Of a stretch of 55,152 nt of DNA, positions 34,868 through 44,095 are shown in pieces. The first letter of the stretch is position 1. Each line of letters starts with the position of its first letter. Location of the stretch: contig JBLFYM010000020.1 in NCBI GenBank assembly GCA_047608975.1, forward strand, positions 1-55,152. The letters are read 5' to 3'. The notes under the pieces are model-generated. The model did no database searches, was not told where the DNA came from, and saw nothing but the letters and a program-made list of their open reading frames with translations. The stretch comes from GCA-2715965 sp047608975. Lineage in GTDB: Bacteria; Verrucomicrobiota; Verrucomicrobiia; Limisphaerales; JAYPXF01. The position numbers were made by a program, and so were the translations under genes.

Positions 34868-36960
34868 AAAACCTTATCCCACTGCTTGCAGCATCATTGC
34901 TGGCGAGCCAATCCCTCCCCGCCGCGAACCAGACCTACGATCTGGTCATCTACGGCGGAAGCAGCGCGGGAATTGCCGCGGCGGTCCAAGCCAAGCGCAT
35001 GAATCGTTCGGTCATTGTCATCGAACCCACCAAACGGATCGGTGGACTGACGACCGGTGGCCTCGGCCAGACTGATATCGGTAACAAAGCCGCCATCGGC
35101 GGAATCGCCCGCGAGTTCTACCAGGCCATCCGCCAGCACTACAACGACCTCAAGGCATGGAAATGGCAGAAACCGGAAACCTATAAAGGCGGCGGCCAAT
35201 CTCGCACCGGCGCCGCCGAGGAAACCATGTGGACCTTCGAACCCAGCGTCGCCCTCAAGGTCTATCAACACTGGGTCAAAGACAACGGCATCGAAGTCGT
35301 GTACGAACAACGCCTCGATCGCCAATCCGGGGTCAGCACCACGAAACAGAAGCCCTTTCGCATCACCGCGATCCAAATGGAGTCCGGCCAGATCTATCGC
35401 GGCCGGATGTTCATCGACGCCACCTACGAAGGCGACCTGCTCGCCGCCGCCAACGTCAGCTACACCTACGGCCGCGAAGGCAATACCCAGTATGACGAAA
35501 CACTGAACGGCGTCCAAACCCGCCACGCCCGCAGTCATCAACTCAAGCAGGGCATCGATCCCTACCTCAAACCCGGCGACCGAAAGAGCGGACTGCTCCC
35601 GCACATCGATCCCGCCGGTCCCGGGGAGGAAGGCAGTTCCGATCACCGCATCCAGGCCTATTGCTTCCGCATGTGCCTTACCGATCATCTGGACAACCGC
35701 ATCCCGTTTCACAAACCGGCAGGTTACAACGAACTCTGGTATGAGCTGCTTCTCCGAAACTACGAAGCCGGCGAACGTGGTGCCCCTTGGATCAATTCCG
35801 GCATGCCGAACCGCAAGACGGACACCAACAACCGCCTCGGCTTCTCCACCGATTTCATCGGCCAGAATTACGACTACCCGGAAGCCTCTTACGCCGAACG
35901 TGCAAAGATCATCGCCCAACATCGGCTCTATCAACAGGGACTCGTCTGGACGCTCGCGAATCACCCCCGCATCCCTGAGCACATCCGCCAGGAAGTCTCC
36001 CGCTGGGGCATGTCAAAAGATGAATTCACGGATGGCAACGGCTGGCAGGAACAACTCTACATCCGCGAGGCCCGTCGCCTGGTCAGTGACTACGTCATGA
36101 CCCAGAACGACTGTCAGGGAAAGCGCACTGCCGAAGACCCGATCAGCCTCGCCGCCTACACCATGGATTCCCACAACCAGCAGCGCTACGTCGATGCCAA
36201 AGGTCAGGTCCGCAATGAAGGCGACGTCCAGGTCGGCGGCTTCTCCCCCTATCCGATCAGTTACCGCTCCATCGTTCCGAAGAAATCCGAATGCGCCAAC
36301 CTCTTCGCTCCCATCTGTCTCTCGGCCACCCATATCGCCTTCGGTTCCATCCGCATGGAACCCGTGTTCATGGTCCTGGGCCAATCCGCTGCGACCGCCG
36401 CCGCCCAGGCAATCGACAGCAAAACCGCCGTGCAGGATATTGATTACCCCAGACTCCGCGAACGCCTCCTCGCCGATAAACAGGTCCTGGTTTGGACCGG
36501 CCCCAAAAAGTCCGGCTACAAAACCGGGCTCGATCCGAAATCATTGAAAGGCATCGTGGTTGACGAGGAAGACGCCCGGCTCGACGGCTTCTCCATGAGC
36601 GGACACACCGTCTGGCCTTGGGTCGGGGTCGGCTATCGCCACGACGGCAACACCGAGAAAGGCCACCAGATTGCGAATTACCCGGTCACAGTAAAAACCA
36701 CCGGCCGCTACGAAATCCGCATCGGCTACAGCGCCCACAGCAACCGCGCCACCAACGTTCCCGTCACCATCAGTCACGCCGGCGGCGAATCCAAACTGAC
36801 CTTGAATCAGAAGAAGAAGCCGACCATCAAGAACCTGTTTCACGCCCTCGGCTCCTTCGAATTCCACGCCGGGAAGACCTATCAGATCGAAGTCTCCAAC
36901 GCCGGCACGGACGGCTACGTAATCCTCGACGCCATCCAGATTGTTCCTGTCTCAAAGTGA
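34864..36960 (+). CDS. Secreted FAD-dependent oxidoreductase with golvesin-like C-terminal domain
   Basis: A 698-residue flavoprotein of the FAD_oxidored (PF12831) type, often labelled xanthan-lyase-like in this phylum. After a signal peptide (KNLIPLLAASLLASQSLPAA) comes the Rossmann nucleotide site VIYGGSSAGIAAAVQAK and the Glu at IVIEPTKRIGGLTTGGLGQ. FIDATYEGDLLAAANVSY and FAPICLSATHIAFGSIRMEP are typical later motifs. About residues 570-698 are a beta-sandwich like golvesin/CBM domains (RYEIRIGYSAHSNRATNVPV, GYVILDAIQIV), probably sugar binding. The start overlaps the upstream sulfatase stop in ATGA, so both are made together and likely act on the same secreted glycan or its products. The oxidised substrate is unknown. 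Confidence 0.9.
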   Translation: MKNLIPLLAASLLASQSLPAANQTYDLVIYGGSSAGIAAAVQAKRMNRSVIVIEPTKRIGGLTTGGLGQTDIGNKAAIGGIAREFYQAIRQHYNDLKAWKWQKPETYKGGGQSRTGAAEETMWTFEPSVALKVYQHWVKDNGIEVVYEQRLDRQSGVSTTKQKPFRITAIQMESGQIYRGRMFIDATYEGDLLAAANVSYTYGREGNTQYDETLNGVQTRHARSHQLKQGIDPYLKPGDRKSGLLPHIDPAGPGEEGSSDHRIQAYCFRMCLTDHLDNRIPFHKPAGYNELWYELLLRNYEAGERGAPWINSGMPNRKTDTNNRLGFSTDFIGQNYDYPEASYAERAKIIAQHRLYQQGLVWTLANHPRIPEHIRQEVSRWGMSKDEFTDGNGWQEQLYIREARRLVSDYVMTQNDCQGKRTAEDPISLAAYTMDSHNQQRYVDAKGQVRNEGDVQVGGFSPYPISYRSIVPKKSECANLFAPICLSATHIAFGSIRMEPVFMVLGQSAATAAAQAIDSKTAVQDIDYPRLRERLLADKQVLVWTGPKKSGYKTGLDPKSLKGIVVDEEDARLDGFSMSGHTVWPWVGVGYRHDGNTEKGHQIANYPVTVKTTGRYEIRIGYSAHSNRATNVPVTISHAGGESKLTLNQKKKPTIKNLFHALGSFEFHAGKTYQIEVSNAGTDGYVILDAIQIVPVSK

Positions 36961-37013
36961 TTCTTAGACCTCGCGGCGGACTAAGTCGTCGCTCTTCCAA
37001 CGGAGTTCGGCAT

Positions 37014-39173
37014 TCACTCGGTGGCGATGAGGAGATTCCGAATGGTGCCCTGAAAAGCGTTCGGGATTTCGTAATCCCCAACGGGCTGAATGGTATCGGC
37101 GCCGATTTGGAGGGAGTCGCCGGGATTGCCGGGTTGAACCGAAGCTTGGATCGTCCGCTCGCTACCTTCATCGACGCGGAGTGTCATCCGGCCATCAGAG
37201 TGGCGGATGGCTTCAAACTCGTGCTCGGCCACTGAGAGAATATCGCTCTGGACTGAGAAACGTTTCCAGTCGACGACCTGGGTGAAAACGAGTCGGCCTT
37301 CCTTCAGATAGACTGACAGTCCGGCACGATTTCCTCCATGAGCGACGATCACGCCGTTCTTTTCCGCAGTGGTAAAGTCGCCGGAGTACCGGATCGTTCG
37401 AGGGCCAGAGATGTCGGGAGCGGCGGTTCGCGGAAGGTCGAGCCAGCCTTTGCCGGTGAATGTCCAAACGGAGTTCTTTTTGGTCTTCACGCCGGTGTTC
37501 AAGAACTGGAGCATTCTTTGATTCATGACGATGGAGATGGTTTTGCCCTTCTTCGATTGAGCCTTCCGCGCGGCAGTGCGGGCGGCCGTGAATTCCTCGG
37601 GAGTCAGCACGCCGACGCGATCCGCCCACGTATCCCAGGTGCCTTTCAACTTGGTGAAACGCTCTGATCGTTCGGTGGCCAGGTTGTTGAGTTCCGTGCG
37701 ATCACGGGCGACGTCGTAGAGTTCCCACGGCTGCCCGCGAGTTCCGACGAGTTTCCAGTCACCATCGCGAATTGCGCGATTGCCTTCGTGTTCCCAGAAG
37801 AGCGTGCGCGGCTCGGTCTTGGTGGAATCGAAGAAAGGCGTCAGGCTGCGGCCTTCCATCGGTTGGATCTCTTTTCCTTTGAACTCTTGGGGATATTTCG
37901 CGCCGGACACTTCGACGAAGGTCGGCATCAGATCGATAAGATGCGCCACCTGATGTCGCATCTCGCCCTTGGCCTTCATGCCGGCGGGCCAATGGATGAC
38001 CAACGGCGCACTCACGCCGCCTTCATGATTCTCCCGTTTGTATCTTCGAAACGGCGTGTTGCTGAGATTCGCCCAGCCTTGGCCATAGCTGCTGGACCAG
38101 CCGCCCACGCGCGCCCAACTGTCATAGGATTCGACGGTGTTGCGATCGCCCTTGATCCCGAAGAGTCCCGTTTCCTTGGTACCACCATTGTCAGAGACAA
38201 AGATGAGCAAGGTGTTGTCGAGTTCACCGATCTTTTTCAAATGGTCCACCACGCGACCCACATTCTGATCCAGCCGGTCCACAATCCCGGCAAAGAGCGC
38301 CATCTTGAAATCCATGTCGTCGCGCTGCTTTTTCGTCAACGTATCCCAATCCGGAACATCCAGATTCGAGAGTGGCCAATCCCGGTTGAGCACCCCGAGT
38401 TCGATCAGGCGTTCGTGGCGTTGCTGTCGAAACTTTGACCAACCTTCGCGATAACGGCCGCGGTATTTTTTGACGTCTTCCAGTTTCGCGTGCAGCGGGA
38501 AGTGCGGGGCATTGTAGGCGAGGTAGAGGAAGAAGGGTTTGTCATCCTGTTTGCGCACCTCGTCGATGAAATGAAGCGCGTAGTCGGTGAAAACATCCGT
38601 CGAATACCATTCCTCCTGCGGCTTGAGATGGTTGACCGGTTTCTCCGTCACGGGCAGCACCAGCTTCTCCCCCAGATAGATCTCTGTCTTTGGAACAACC
38701 GTGAAGTAGCTGTCGATGAAACCTCGGGTCCCGTAAAAGTGCTGAAACCCGCGAGCGGTGGGACATCCCTCATCGCGCCAGCCCAGGTGCCACTTGCCGG
38801 TCATGATCGTGTGATAGTCCGCCGCGGCCAGAACCTCGGCGAGCGTGACCGCGTTGAAACTCAACCGGTCGCGATATCCCTTCACCCCGGTTTCGCCGGC
38901 CATGTGACCGATGTCCGCCTGGTGCGGATACAATCCGGTCAGAATCGATGCCCGTGACGGGCAACACCTGCCGGTGTTGTAGAAGTGTGAAAAGCGCAAC
39001 CCATTCGACGCGAGTCCATCGAGATTCGGGGTTTCAATCTCCGAACCGAAGCAGCCGATATCGGAGAAGCCCATGTCGTCGGCAAAGAGAACCACGATAT
39101 TCGGGCGTTTGGCTGCGACTACGCCAAGGTTCAAACAAAGCAGGAGTAGAAACGGCAGGGAACGGGATTTCAT
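37014..39173 (-). CDS. Secreted sulfatase with C-terminal LamG-like domain
   Basis: A 719-residue sulfatase, longest of the five. Signal peptide SLPFLLLLCLNLGVVAAK precedes RPNIVVLFADDMGFSDIGCFG. The modification motif is CCPSR, with Cys70 as the residue to become formylglycine. GKWHLGWRDEGCPTARGF, FFLYLAYNAPHFPLHA, IFVSDNGGTKETG and GGVSAPLVIHWPAG are the usual motifs of the large arylsulfatase group. From about residue 525 a beta-rich domain starts (SVWTFTGKGWLDLPR, GVIVAHGGNRAGLSVYLKEG, DGRMTLRVDEG), resembling a concanavalin/LamG fold and likely glycan-binding. It is convergent with the FAD oxidoreductase and divergent from the isomerase gene at 39388. Confidence 0.94.
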   Translation of the reverse strand: MKSRSLPFLLLLCLNLGVVAAKRPNIVVLFADDMGFSDIGCFGSEIETPNLDGLASNGLRFSHFYNTGRCCPSRASILTGLYPHQADIGHMAGETGVKGYRDRLSFNAVTLAEVLAAADYHTIMTGKWHLGWRDEGCPTARGFQHFYGTRGFIDSYFTVVPKTEIYLGEKLVLPVTEKPVNHLKPQEEWYSTDVFTDYALHFIDEVRKQDDKPFFLYLAYNAPHFPLHAKLEDVKKYRGRYREGWSKFRQQRHERLIELGVLNRDWPLSNLDVPDWDTLTKKQRDDMDFKMALFAGIVDRLDQNVGRVVDHLKKIGELDNTLLIFVSDNGGTKETGLFGIKGDRNTVESYDSWARVGGWSSSYGQGWANLSNTPFRRYKRENHEGGVSAPLVIHWPAGMKAKGEMRHQVAHLIDLMPTFVEVSGAKYPQEFKGKEIQPMEGRSLTPFFDSTKTEPRTLFWEHEGNRAIRDGDWKLVGTRGQPWELYDVARDRTELNNLATERSERFTKLKGTWDTWADRVGVLTPEEFTAARTAARKAQSKKGKTISIVMNQRMLQFLNTGVKTKKNSVWTFTGKGWLDLPRTAAPDISGPRTIRYSGDFTTAEKNGVIVAHGGNRAGLSVYLKEGRLVFTQVVDWKRFSVQSDILSVAEHEFEAIRHSDGRMTLRVDEGSERTIQASVQPGNPGDSLQIGADTIQPVGDYEIPNAFQGTIRNLLIATE

Positions 39174-39277
39174 GTTTCTCGTGAGATCTGGATCAATGGT
39201 TCACGCAAAATAGTGAAGAACAAAATCATGAAAGCAAGGCACAGTCGTGGTCGGATAGGATCGCCCAGAGGCGGTCA

Positions 39278-39296
39278 ACTCGCTCACACTCGCGGC
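39278..39296. repeat. Short dispersed repeat, copy 2
   Basis: ACTCGCTCACACTCGCGGC, in the region between the LamG-type sulfatase and the isomerase. It matches the complement of 30772-30791 at 17 of 19 positions. Confidence 0.4.
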
Positions 39297-39387
39297 TACA
39301 TTCGTGGCCCCACCCAGGTTCCCAACTCCGATCTGACAGCTCCCTCCTGACTGGACACCCCCATGACTCGCGGGTTTAATCCCGGCC

Positions 39388-40203
39388 ATGCGTTTTGGAA
39401 TCTGTAACGAAATTTTCGACGGTTGGAGCATTGACGACACCTTTGAGTTCTGCGCGAAGACGGGTTACGACGCGGTGGAAATCGCGCCCTTCACGATTGC
39501 CCCTTACGTGACTGACATTTCGGCGGACGAGCGCAAGCGGATTCGGGACGCCGCGGCCAAGCATGAGATCGCGATCTCCGGATTGCACTGGGTGCTGGTG
39601 AAAGCCGAGGGCATGCATCTCACGCTGCCCGACGCGCGCGTCCGTGAGAAGACGTCCCAATATCTGGTGGACCTCGTCGATTGTGCGGCAGATCTGGGCG
39701 GTGACACGATTGTAGTCGGTTCCCCAAAACAGCGGGACCTGACGGAGGGCGTGAGCTTTGAGCAAGGCTGGGAGTGGGCAACGGACTGTTTTCGCGATTC
39801 CGTCAAACTCGGTGAGGAACGCGGCGTGACCGTCTGTTTCGAACCATTGGCCCCTTCTGAAACGAATTTCATCAACACCGCCGAGCAGGCCATCGAGTTT
39901 GTCGATCAGCTGCAGAGCCCGGCATTCCAGATCATCCTCGATTGCAAGGCCATGAGTTCGGAGGCCAAGCCGATTCCGCAGGTCATCAAGGAGTCCTGGC
40001 CGAAGTTCGCCTACTTCCACGCCAATGACGAGAATCTCAAAGGTCCCGGCTTCGGGGACACTGATTTCACCGCCATCGGTGCCGCCCTCCGCGAGGTGGG
40101 CTACGAAGGCGTGGTCTCAGTCGAAGTATTCAACTTCGAGGAAGGCCCCGAAGTCATCGCCACCAAGAGTCTCGAACATCTGAAGGCGACTGTCGCCGGA
40201 TAA
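39388..40203 (+). CDS. TIM-barrel sugar isomerase/epimerase (hydroxypyruvate-isomerase-like)
   Basis: A 271-residue AP-endonuclease-2-family (xylose isomerase-like) TIM barrel. It starts MRFGICNEIFDGWSIDDTFE. Metal-ligand candidates are the Glu of TVCFEPLAPSETN, the Asp of IILDCKAMSS, the His of FAYFHANDENLKGPGFGD and the Glu near the C-terminus VVSVEVFNFEEGP. No signal peptide, so cytoplasmic. Members isomerise keto-sugars or hydroxypyruvate; the reaction here is not resolved. It precedes the AGCS symporter by 42 bases on the same strand, and both lie between two sulfatases, which fits a path for using sugars released outside the cell. Confidence 0.87.
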   Translation: MRFGICNEIFDGWSIDDTFEFCAKTGYDAVEIAPFTIAPYVTDISADERKRIRDAAAKHEIAISGLHWVLVKAEGMHLTLPDARVREKTSQYLVDLVDCAADLGGDTIVVGSPKQRDLTEGVSFEQGWEWATDCFRDSVKLGEERGVTVCFEPLAPSETNFINTAEQAIEFVDQLQSPAFQIILDCKAMSSEAKPIPQVIKESWPKFAYFHANDENLKGPGFGDTDFTAIGAALREVGYEGVVSVEVFNFEEGPEVIATKSLEHLKATVAG

Positions 40204-40245
40204 CCGCCACCTCCCAAACTCCCAAACTCCCAAATACGCCAAACC

Positions 40246-41646
40246 ATGGAACTTCTCCCCATCCTCGCAATGACGCTGCCCGAATTCTTCGAAAAAGGAG
40301 TCGGACTGGTCTGGAACGTGCCCCTGATTGCCATCCTCGCCGTGAGCGGAGTGCTCCTGTCACTGTTCGCACTGGGCGGGCGCGGGATCATCCAGTTCAA
40401 AGGTTTCTTCCATGCGATTGAGGTGGTACGCGGGAAATATGACGACCCTTCTGATCCCGGCGAAATTTCCCATTTCGCCGCGCTTTGCACCGCGCTCTCA
40501 GCAACCGTCGGACTGGGCAACATCAGCGGCGTGGCCGTGGCGATGCATGTGGGTGGTCCGGGCGCGGTTCTCTGGATGATCATCGTCGGTTTCTTCGGCA
40601 TGGCCCTCAAGTATTCCGAATGCACGCTCGCGGTGAAATTCCGTCACGTGGACGAAAAAGGCGTCGTACACGGAGGACCGATGCATTACATCGAACGCGG
40701 CCTGGGCAAGAAGTGGAAACCGCTCGCCGTCTTGTTCGCGATCGGAATCATCGTCTCCAGCTTTGGTGCCGGGAACATGTTCCAGACCAATCAGGTCGCG
40801 GGAATCCTCAAGGCGAACTTTGATATTCCGACGATCGCAACCGGTCTGACACTCGCCTTTTTCACCGGCCTGGTAATCATTGGCGGAATCAAACGGATCG
40901 GAGCCGTCACGTCCAAACTGGTTCCGTTCATGGGAATCATCTACTTTATCGGCTGCGTCATTGTCGTCGGCAAGAACATCGAAAAGGTGCCGGAACTGCT
41001 CAACATGATCTTCTCCGGTTTTTTCAACGGCACTTCCGCCACCGGTGGCTTCGCCGGCGCAACGGTTGCGATTGTGGTCCAGCAGGGTTTCCGACGCGCG
41101 TGTTTCTCGAATGAGGCCGGCATGGGTTCGGCCGCCATCGCCCACAGCGCCGCGGCGACCAAGGAACCGGCTCGCGAAGGTACCGTGGCACTTTTGGAAC
41201 CGTTCATCGATACGGTGGTGATCTGCACGATGACCGCGCTCGTCATTCTGATTTCCGGAGCTTGGACGACTGAGGCCAACGGGGTGACACTCACCGCGAT
41301 GGCCTTTGATTCATCCATCGCCGGATTTGGCCGATGGTTTGTCCCGGTGGCCGTAACGCTTTTCGCCTACTCCACCCTCTTGAGTTGGTCCTACTACGGC
41401 GAACGCGGCGCGGACTACCTGTTCGGTGAGGCCGGCGTGCTTCCATTCAAGATCGTCTTCTGCATCTTCGCCGTAATCGGCGCGGTGAATGAGCTCGAAC
41501 CCGTCCTGAATTTCTCGGACATGGTGTTTGGACTTCTGGCCCTCCCCAACATCCTCGCCATCTGGCTGCTCTATCCCGTGTTGAAGAAGGAATCCGTCTC
41601 TTACTTCGAGCGACTGAAGAACGGCGAATTTAAGAAGAACAGCTGA
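40246..41646 (+). CDS. Alanine/glycine:cation symporter family (AGCS) transporter
   Basis: A 466-residue polytopic inner-membrane protein of the AGCS (AlsT/DagA) family that imports small neutral amino acids with sodium or protons. The family signature ALSATVGLGNISGVAVAMHV is present near residue 85, and about ten helices can be traced (for example VPLIAILAVSGVLLSLFALG, AVLFAIGIIVSSFGAGNMF, FSNEAGMGSAAIAHSAAAT). GGPMHYIERGLGKKW is also typical. It follows the TIM-barrel isomerase by 42 bases, suggesting an operon; the link between an amino acid carrier and sugar isomerase could reflect amino-sugar or glycoprotein degradation, but that is inference. Confidence 0.93.
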   Translation: MELLPILAMTLPEFFEKGVGLVWNVPLIAILAVSGVLLSLFALGGRGIIQFKGFFHAIEVVRGKYDDPSDPGEISHFAALCTALSATVGLGNISGVAVAMHVGGPGAVLWMIIVGFFGMALKYSECTLAVKFRHVDEKGVVHGGPMHYIERGLGKKWKPLAVLFAIGIIVSSFGAGNMFQTNQVAGILKANFDIPTIATGLTLAFFTGLVIIGGIKRIGAVTSKLVPFMGIIYFIGCVIVVGKNIEKVPELLNMIFSGFFNGTSATGGFAGATVAIVVQQGFRRACFSNEAGMGSAAIAHSAAATKEPAREGTVALLEPFIDTVVICTMTALVILISGAWTTEANGVTLTAMAFDSSIAGFGRWFVPVAVTLFAYSTLLSWSYYGERGADYLFGEAGVLPFKIVFCIFAVIGAVNELEPVLNFSDMVFGLLALPNILAIWLLYPVLKKESVSYFERLKNGEFKKNS

Positions 41647-41754
41647 TCGACGAGGAGCCATACAGGCGTAAGTGCGTTCGCGAGAGCTGGCTCACGGTTT
41701 TTCAGACCACAGTTCTGACTGGTCGTTCCGGGTAAATTGGAATTCCATCGTCGG

Positions 41755-43110
41755 ATGCGATTCATGAGCCTTCGTTCTCTCATCATCTTGCTCGTTTGTG
41801 CGTTCTCGTCCAACGCTGCAGACGCCGCGCGGAAGCCGAACATCATCTACATCATGGTGGACGATCTGGGCTACGGTGATCTGGGCTGTTTCGGACAGCG
41901 CAGCATCAAGACGCCCAGCCTCGATAAGATGGCTGCTGAGGGCATGCGCTTCACCAGCTACTACGCGGGCTGCACGGTTTGTCGTCCATCCCGACTGTCG
42001 CTGTGGACGGGGAAGCACATGGGTCACACGCCCATTTTTTCCAATGCCAAGTATGAGTTCTCCGCGGCCGACGTGACCGTGGGTGAATTGCTACAGGAGG
42101 CGGGATATGCGACGGGCGGAATCGGAAAATGGGCGATGGGCGGGATCGACTCAAGCGGACATCCGAATCGCAACGGATTTGATTTCTGGATGGGCTACCT
42201 CGATCAGGGCGAGGCGCACAACCACTTCCCCACCCACCTTTGGCGGAACAAAGAGCGGGTCGATCTGCCCGGCAATGAACTGCTCGATCATCCTCAGGCA
42301 CGTGGACGGGTGAGCAAAAAGCGCACGACCTGGTCCCACGATGTGATGACCCGGGAGGCATTTCGTTTCGTGCAGCGAAACCAGAAGAACCCGTTTCTTC
42401 TGCACATGCATTGGACCGTTCCCCATGCGAACAACGAAGGCGGTCGGGTGCTGGGAGATGGAATGGAAATCCCCGACTACGGAATCTATCGCGGGAAGGT
42501 GGAGTGGCCGAATACCGAGAAAGGACAGGCGGCGATGATCACGCACATGGACCGCCACGTCGGTGAATTGCTGGCCCTGCTAAAGTCTCTCAAGCTGGAA
42601 CGGAATACTCTGGTCTTCTTCACCTCCGACAACGGTCCGCATTCCGAGGGCGGACACATCCACCAGTTCTTCGACGCCAACGGACCACTCCGCGGCTACA
42701 AGCGCGACCTGTATGAAGGCGGCATTCGCGTTCCCGCGATTGCCTGGTGGCCCGGCACGGTCGCGGCCGGCACCGAGACGGATGAGCCGCTCGCGTTCTG
42801 GGATTTCCTCCCCACGGCCTGCGAACTCGCGGGCACGAAGGCTCCAAAGGACATTGATGGCATTTCGTTCGTGCCCACGCTGAAAGGAGAAAAGCAGAAG
42901 AGTCACGATCATCTGTTCTGGCGATACTCGAACAAGCGGGCGATCCGAAAAGGTAACTGGAAGATGGTTCAAATCAATCCCGGCGCGCCCTTCGAACTCT
43001 ACGATCTGGAGACAGACATTGGGGAAGAGAATGATATTTCAAAACAACATCCCAAGGTGGTCGCGCAGCTGGAGTCGCTGATGGTCGCGGCGGTGCAACC
43101 GCGGCTGTAA
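41755..43110 (+). CDS. Secreted sulfatase (CRPSR active site)
   Basis: A 451-residue sulfatase. Candidate starts are ATG 41755 and ATG 41764; both give a signal peptide (SLRSLIILLVCAFSSNAADA), while the TTG at 41737 is less likely. RKPNIIYIMVDDLGYGDLGC holds the metal Asp pair; CRPSR contains Cys76 for formylglycine; IGKWAMGGIDSSGHPNRNGF, LHMHWTVPHANNEGG, FFTSDNGPHSEGGHIHQFFD and LYEGGIRVPAIAWWPG follow. The GKWAMG form and the histidine-rich HSEGGHIHQFF loop are shared with the arylsulfatase-A subgroup often found beside glycan-degrading genes. It lies 108 bases after the AGCS gene, same strand, and is convergent with panE. Confidence 0.93.
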   Translation: MRFMSLRSLIILLVCAFSSNAADAARKPNIIYIMVDDLGYGDLGCFGQRSIKTPSLDKMAAEGMRFTSYYAGCTVCRPSRLSLWTGKHMGHTPIFSNAKYEFSAADVTVGELLQEAGYATGGIGKWAMGGIDSSGHPNRNGFDFWMGYLDQGEAHNHFPTHLWRNKERVDLPGNELLDHPQARGRVSKKRTTWSHDVMTREAFRFVQRNQKNPFLLHMHWTVPHANNEGGRVLGDGMEIPDYGIYRGKVEWPNTEKGQAAMITHMDRHVGELLALLKSLKLERNTLVFFTSDNGPHSEGGHIHQFFDANGPLRGYKRDLYEGGIRVPAIAWWPGTVAAGTETDEPLAFWDFLPTACELAGTKAPKDIDGISFVPTLKGEKQKSHDHLFWRYSNKRAIRKGNWKMVQINPGAPFELYDLETDIGEENDISKQHPKVVAQLESLMVAAVQPRL

Positions 43111-43124
43111 CAATCCGCTGCGGG

Positions 43125-44090
43125 CTATTCCACTTTCGCGGGATCCAGTTCTTCGAGAACTCGGCAGAGCGATTCGAGGCGCGGGGTGTTTACGCCTGCC
43201 TGCCTGGCGCGAAGCAATGGTTCCCTGAACAGAGCCTGTAGTTCCAAAGGCTGACCGCGCTCGAAGTCGATCAACGTAGAAGCGCAATAGGCACCCATGA
43301 CGCGCGTCGCGGCGATGTTTTTCTCAGCCAATTTCGGATTGATGGAAAAGCCATTCCCCAGCCCGGCGGCGATGACTTCCTGCATGAGTTCGAGCACCAG
43401 CGTTTCCCACTTCCCACCATCAAGCAGTTTATCGGTGGCCAGACATTCACCGATTGAGTCACTGGCTTCCCCCGACATACAGGCATCGTAGCCCGCGGCA
43501 CCGGCGACACCCAATCCGTTGAAGGGAATGTTCCAGATCAGTTTCTCCCAGTGAGTACGCTCGAGTTGATCGGTGACGATACAAGGAATCCCGGCATGCT
43601 TGATCATCGTGCAAATGTCGTGGGTACGGGGTTCGGGCCAGCCGGCGAACTCCCCCATCACGATTCGGCCATGGGCGAGGTGATGGACAATTCCGGGTTC
43701 GGTCCGATTCAGGCAGACGAAACAAAGACCACCCAAAATCTGTTCACGGGGAAACAGTTTCGCCAGTGCGTCCTCATTACCAAGGCCGTTCTGCAATGTC
43801 ATCACCGCGGTGGAAGAACCGACCAACGGCGGGAGCAGTTCCGCAAAACAATCGTTCGCGGTGGACTTGAGGCCGATCAGAACGAGATCGCACACTCCGA
43901 TCTGCTCAGGCGTGGTGGCTACCTTCGGTCGAAAATTAAAGTTCCCGTGGGGACTTCGAATACTGACACCGCGGCGTTTGACCACGTCATGATCGGAACG
44001 AAGAAGGAAGTGCAGCTCATGCCCGTCGCGCCCGAGCATCGAACCGTAGTAACTCCCCAACGCACCGCACCCGATGATTCCGATCTTCAT
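43125..44090 (-). CDS. panE: 2-dehydropantoate 2-reductase (ApbA/PanE family)
   Basis: NADPH-dependent reductase, 321 residues, the standard size; in the classic role it makes pantoate for coenzyme A. The Rossmann motif GIIGCGALGSYYG begins at residue 4, so the start is fixed. VLIGLKSTANDC (catalytic-type Lys), MTLQNGLGNEDAL, and THWEKLIWNIPFNGLG (substrate-binding Lys/Asn) are family hallmarks. Several PanE-like paralogues act on other ketoacids, so the pantoate role is likely but not proven. The ATG lies five bases beyond the HU terminator on the same strand, and no Shine-Dalgarno sequence is possible outside that hairpin. Confidence 0.88.
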   Translation of the reverse strand: MKIGIIGCGALGSYYGSMLGRDGHELHFLLRSDHDVVKRRGVSIRSPHGNFNFRPKVATTPEQIGVCDLVLIGLKSTANDCFAELLPPLVGSSTAVMTLQNGLGNEDALAKLFPREQILGGLCFVCLNRTEPGIVHHLAHGRIVMGEFAGWPEPRTHDICTMIKHAGIPCIVTDQLERTHWEKLIWNIPFNGLGVAGAAGYDACMSGEASDSIGECLATDKLLDGGKWETLVLELMQEVIAAGLGNGFSINPKLAEKNIAATRVMGAYCASTLIDFERGQPLELQALFREPLLRARQAGVNTPRLESLCRVLEELDPAKVE

Positions 44091-44095
44091 TGTAC

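Noticed and set aside
34894..35982. 362-codon leftward frame opposite the FAD oxidoreductase
   Set aside because: Shadow of the flavoprotein; composition is the antisense of a GC-rich gene.
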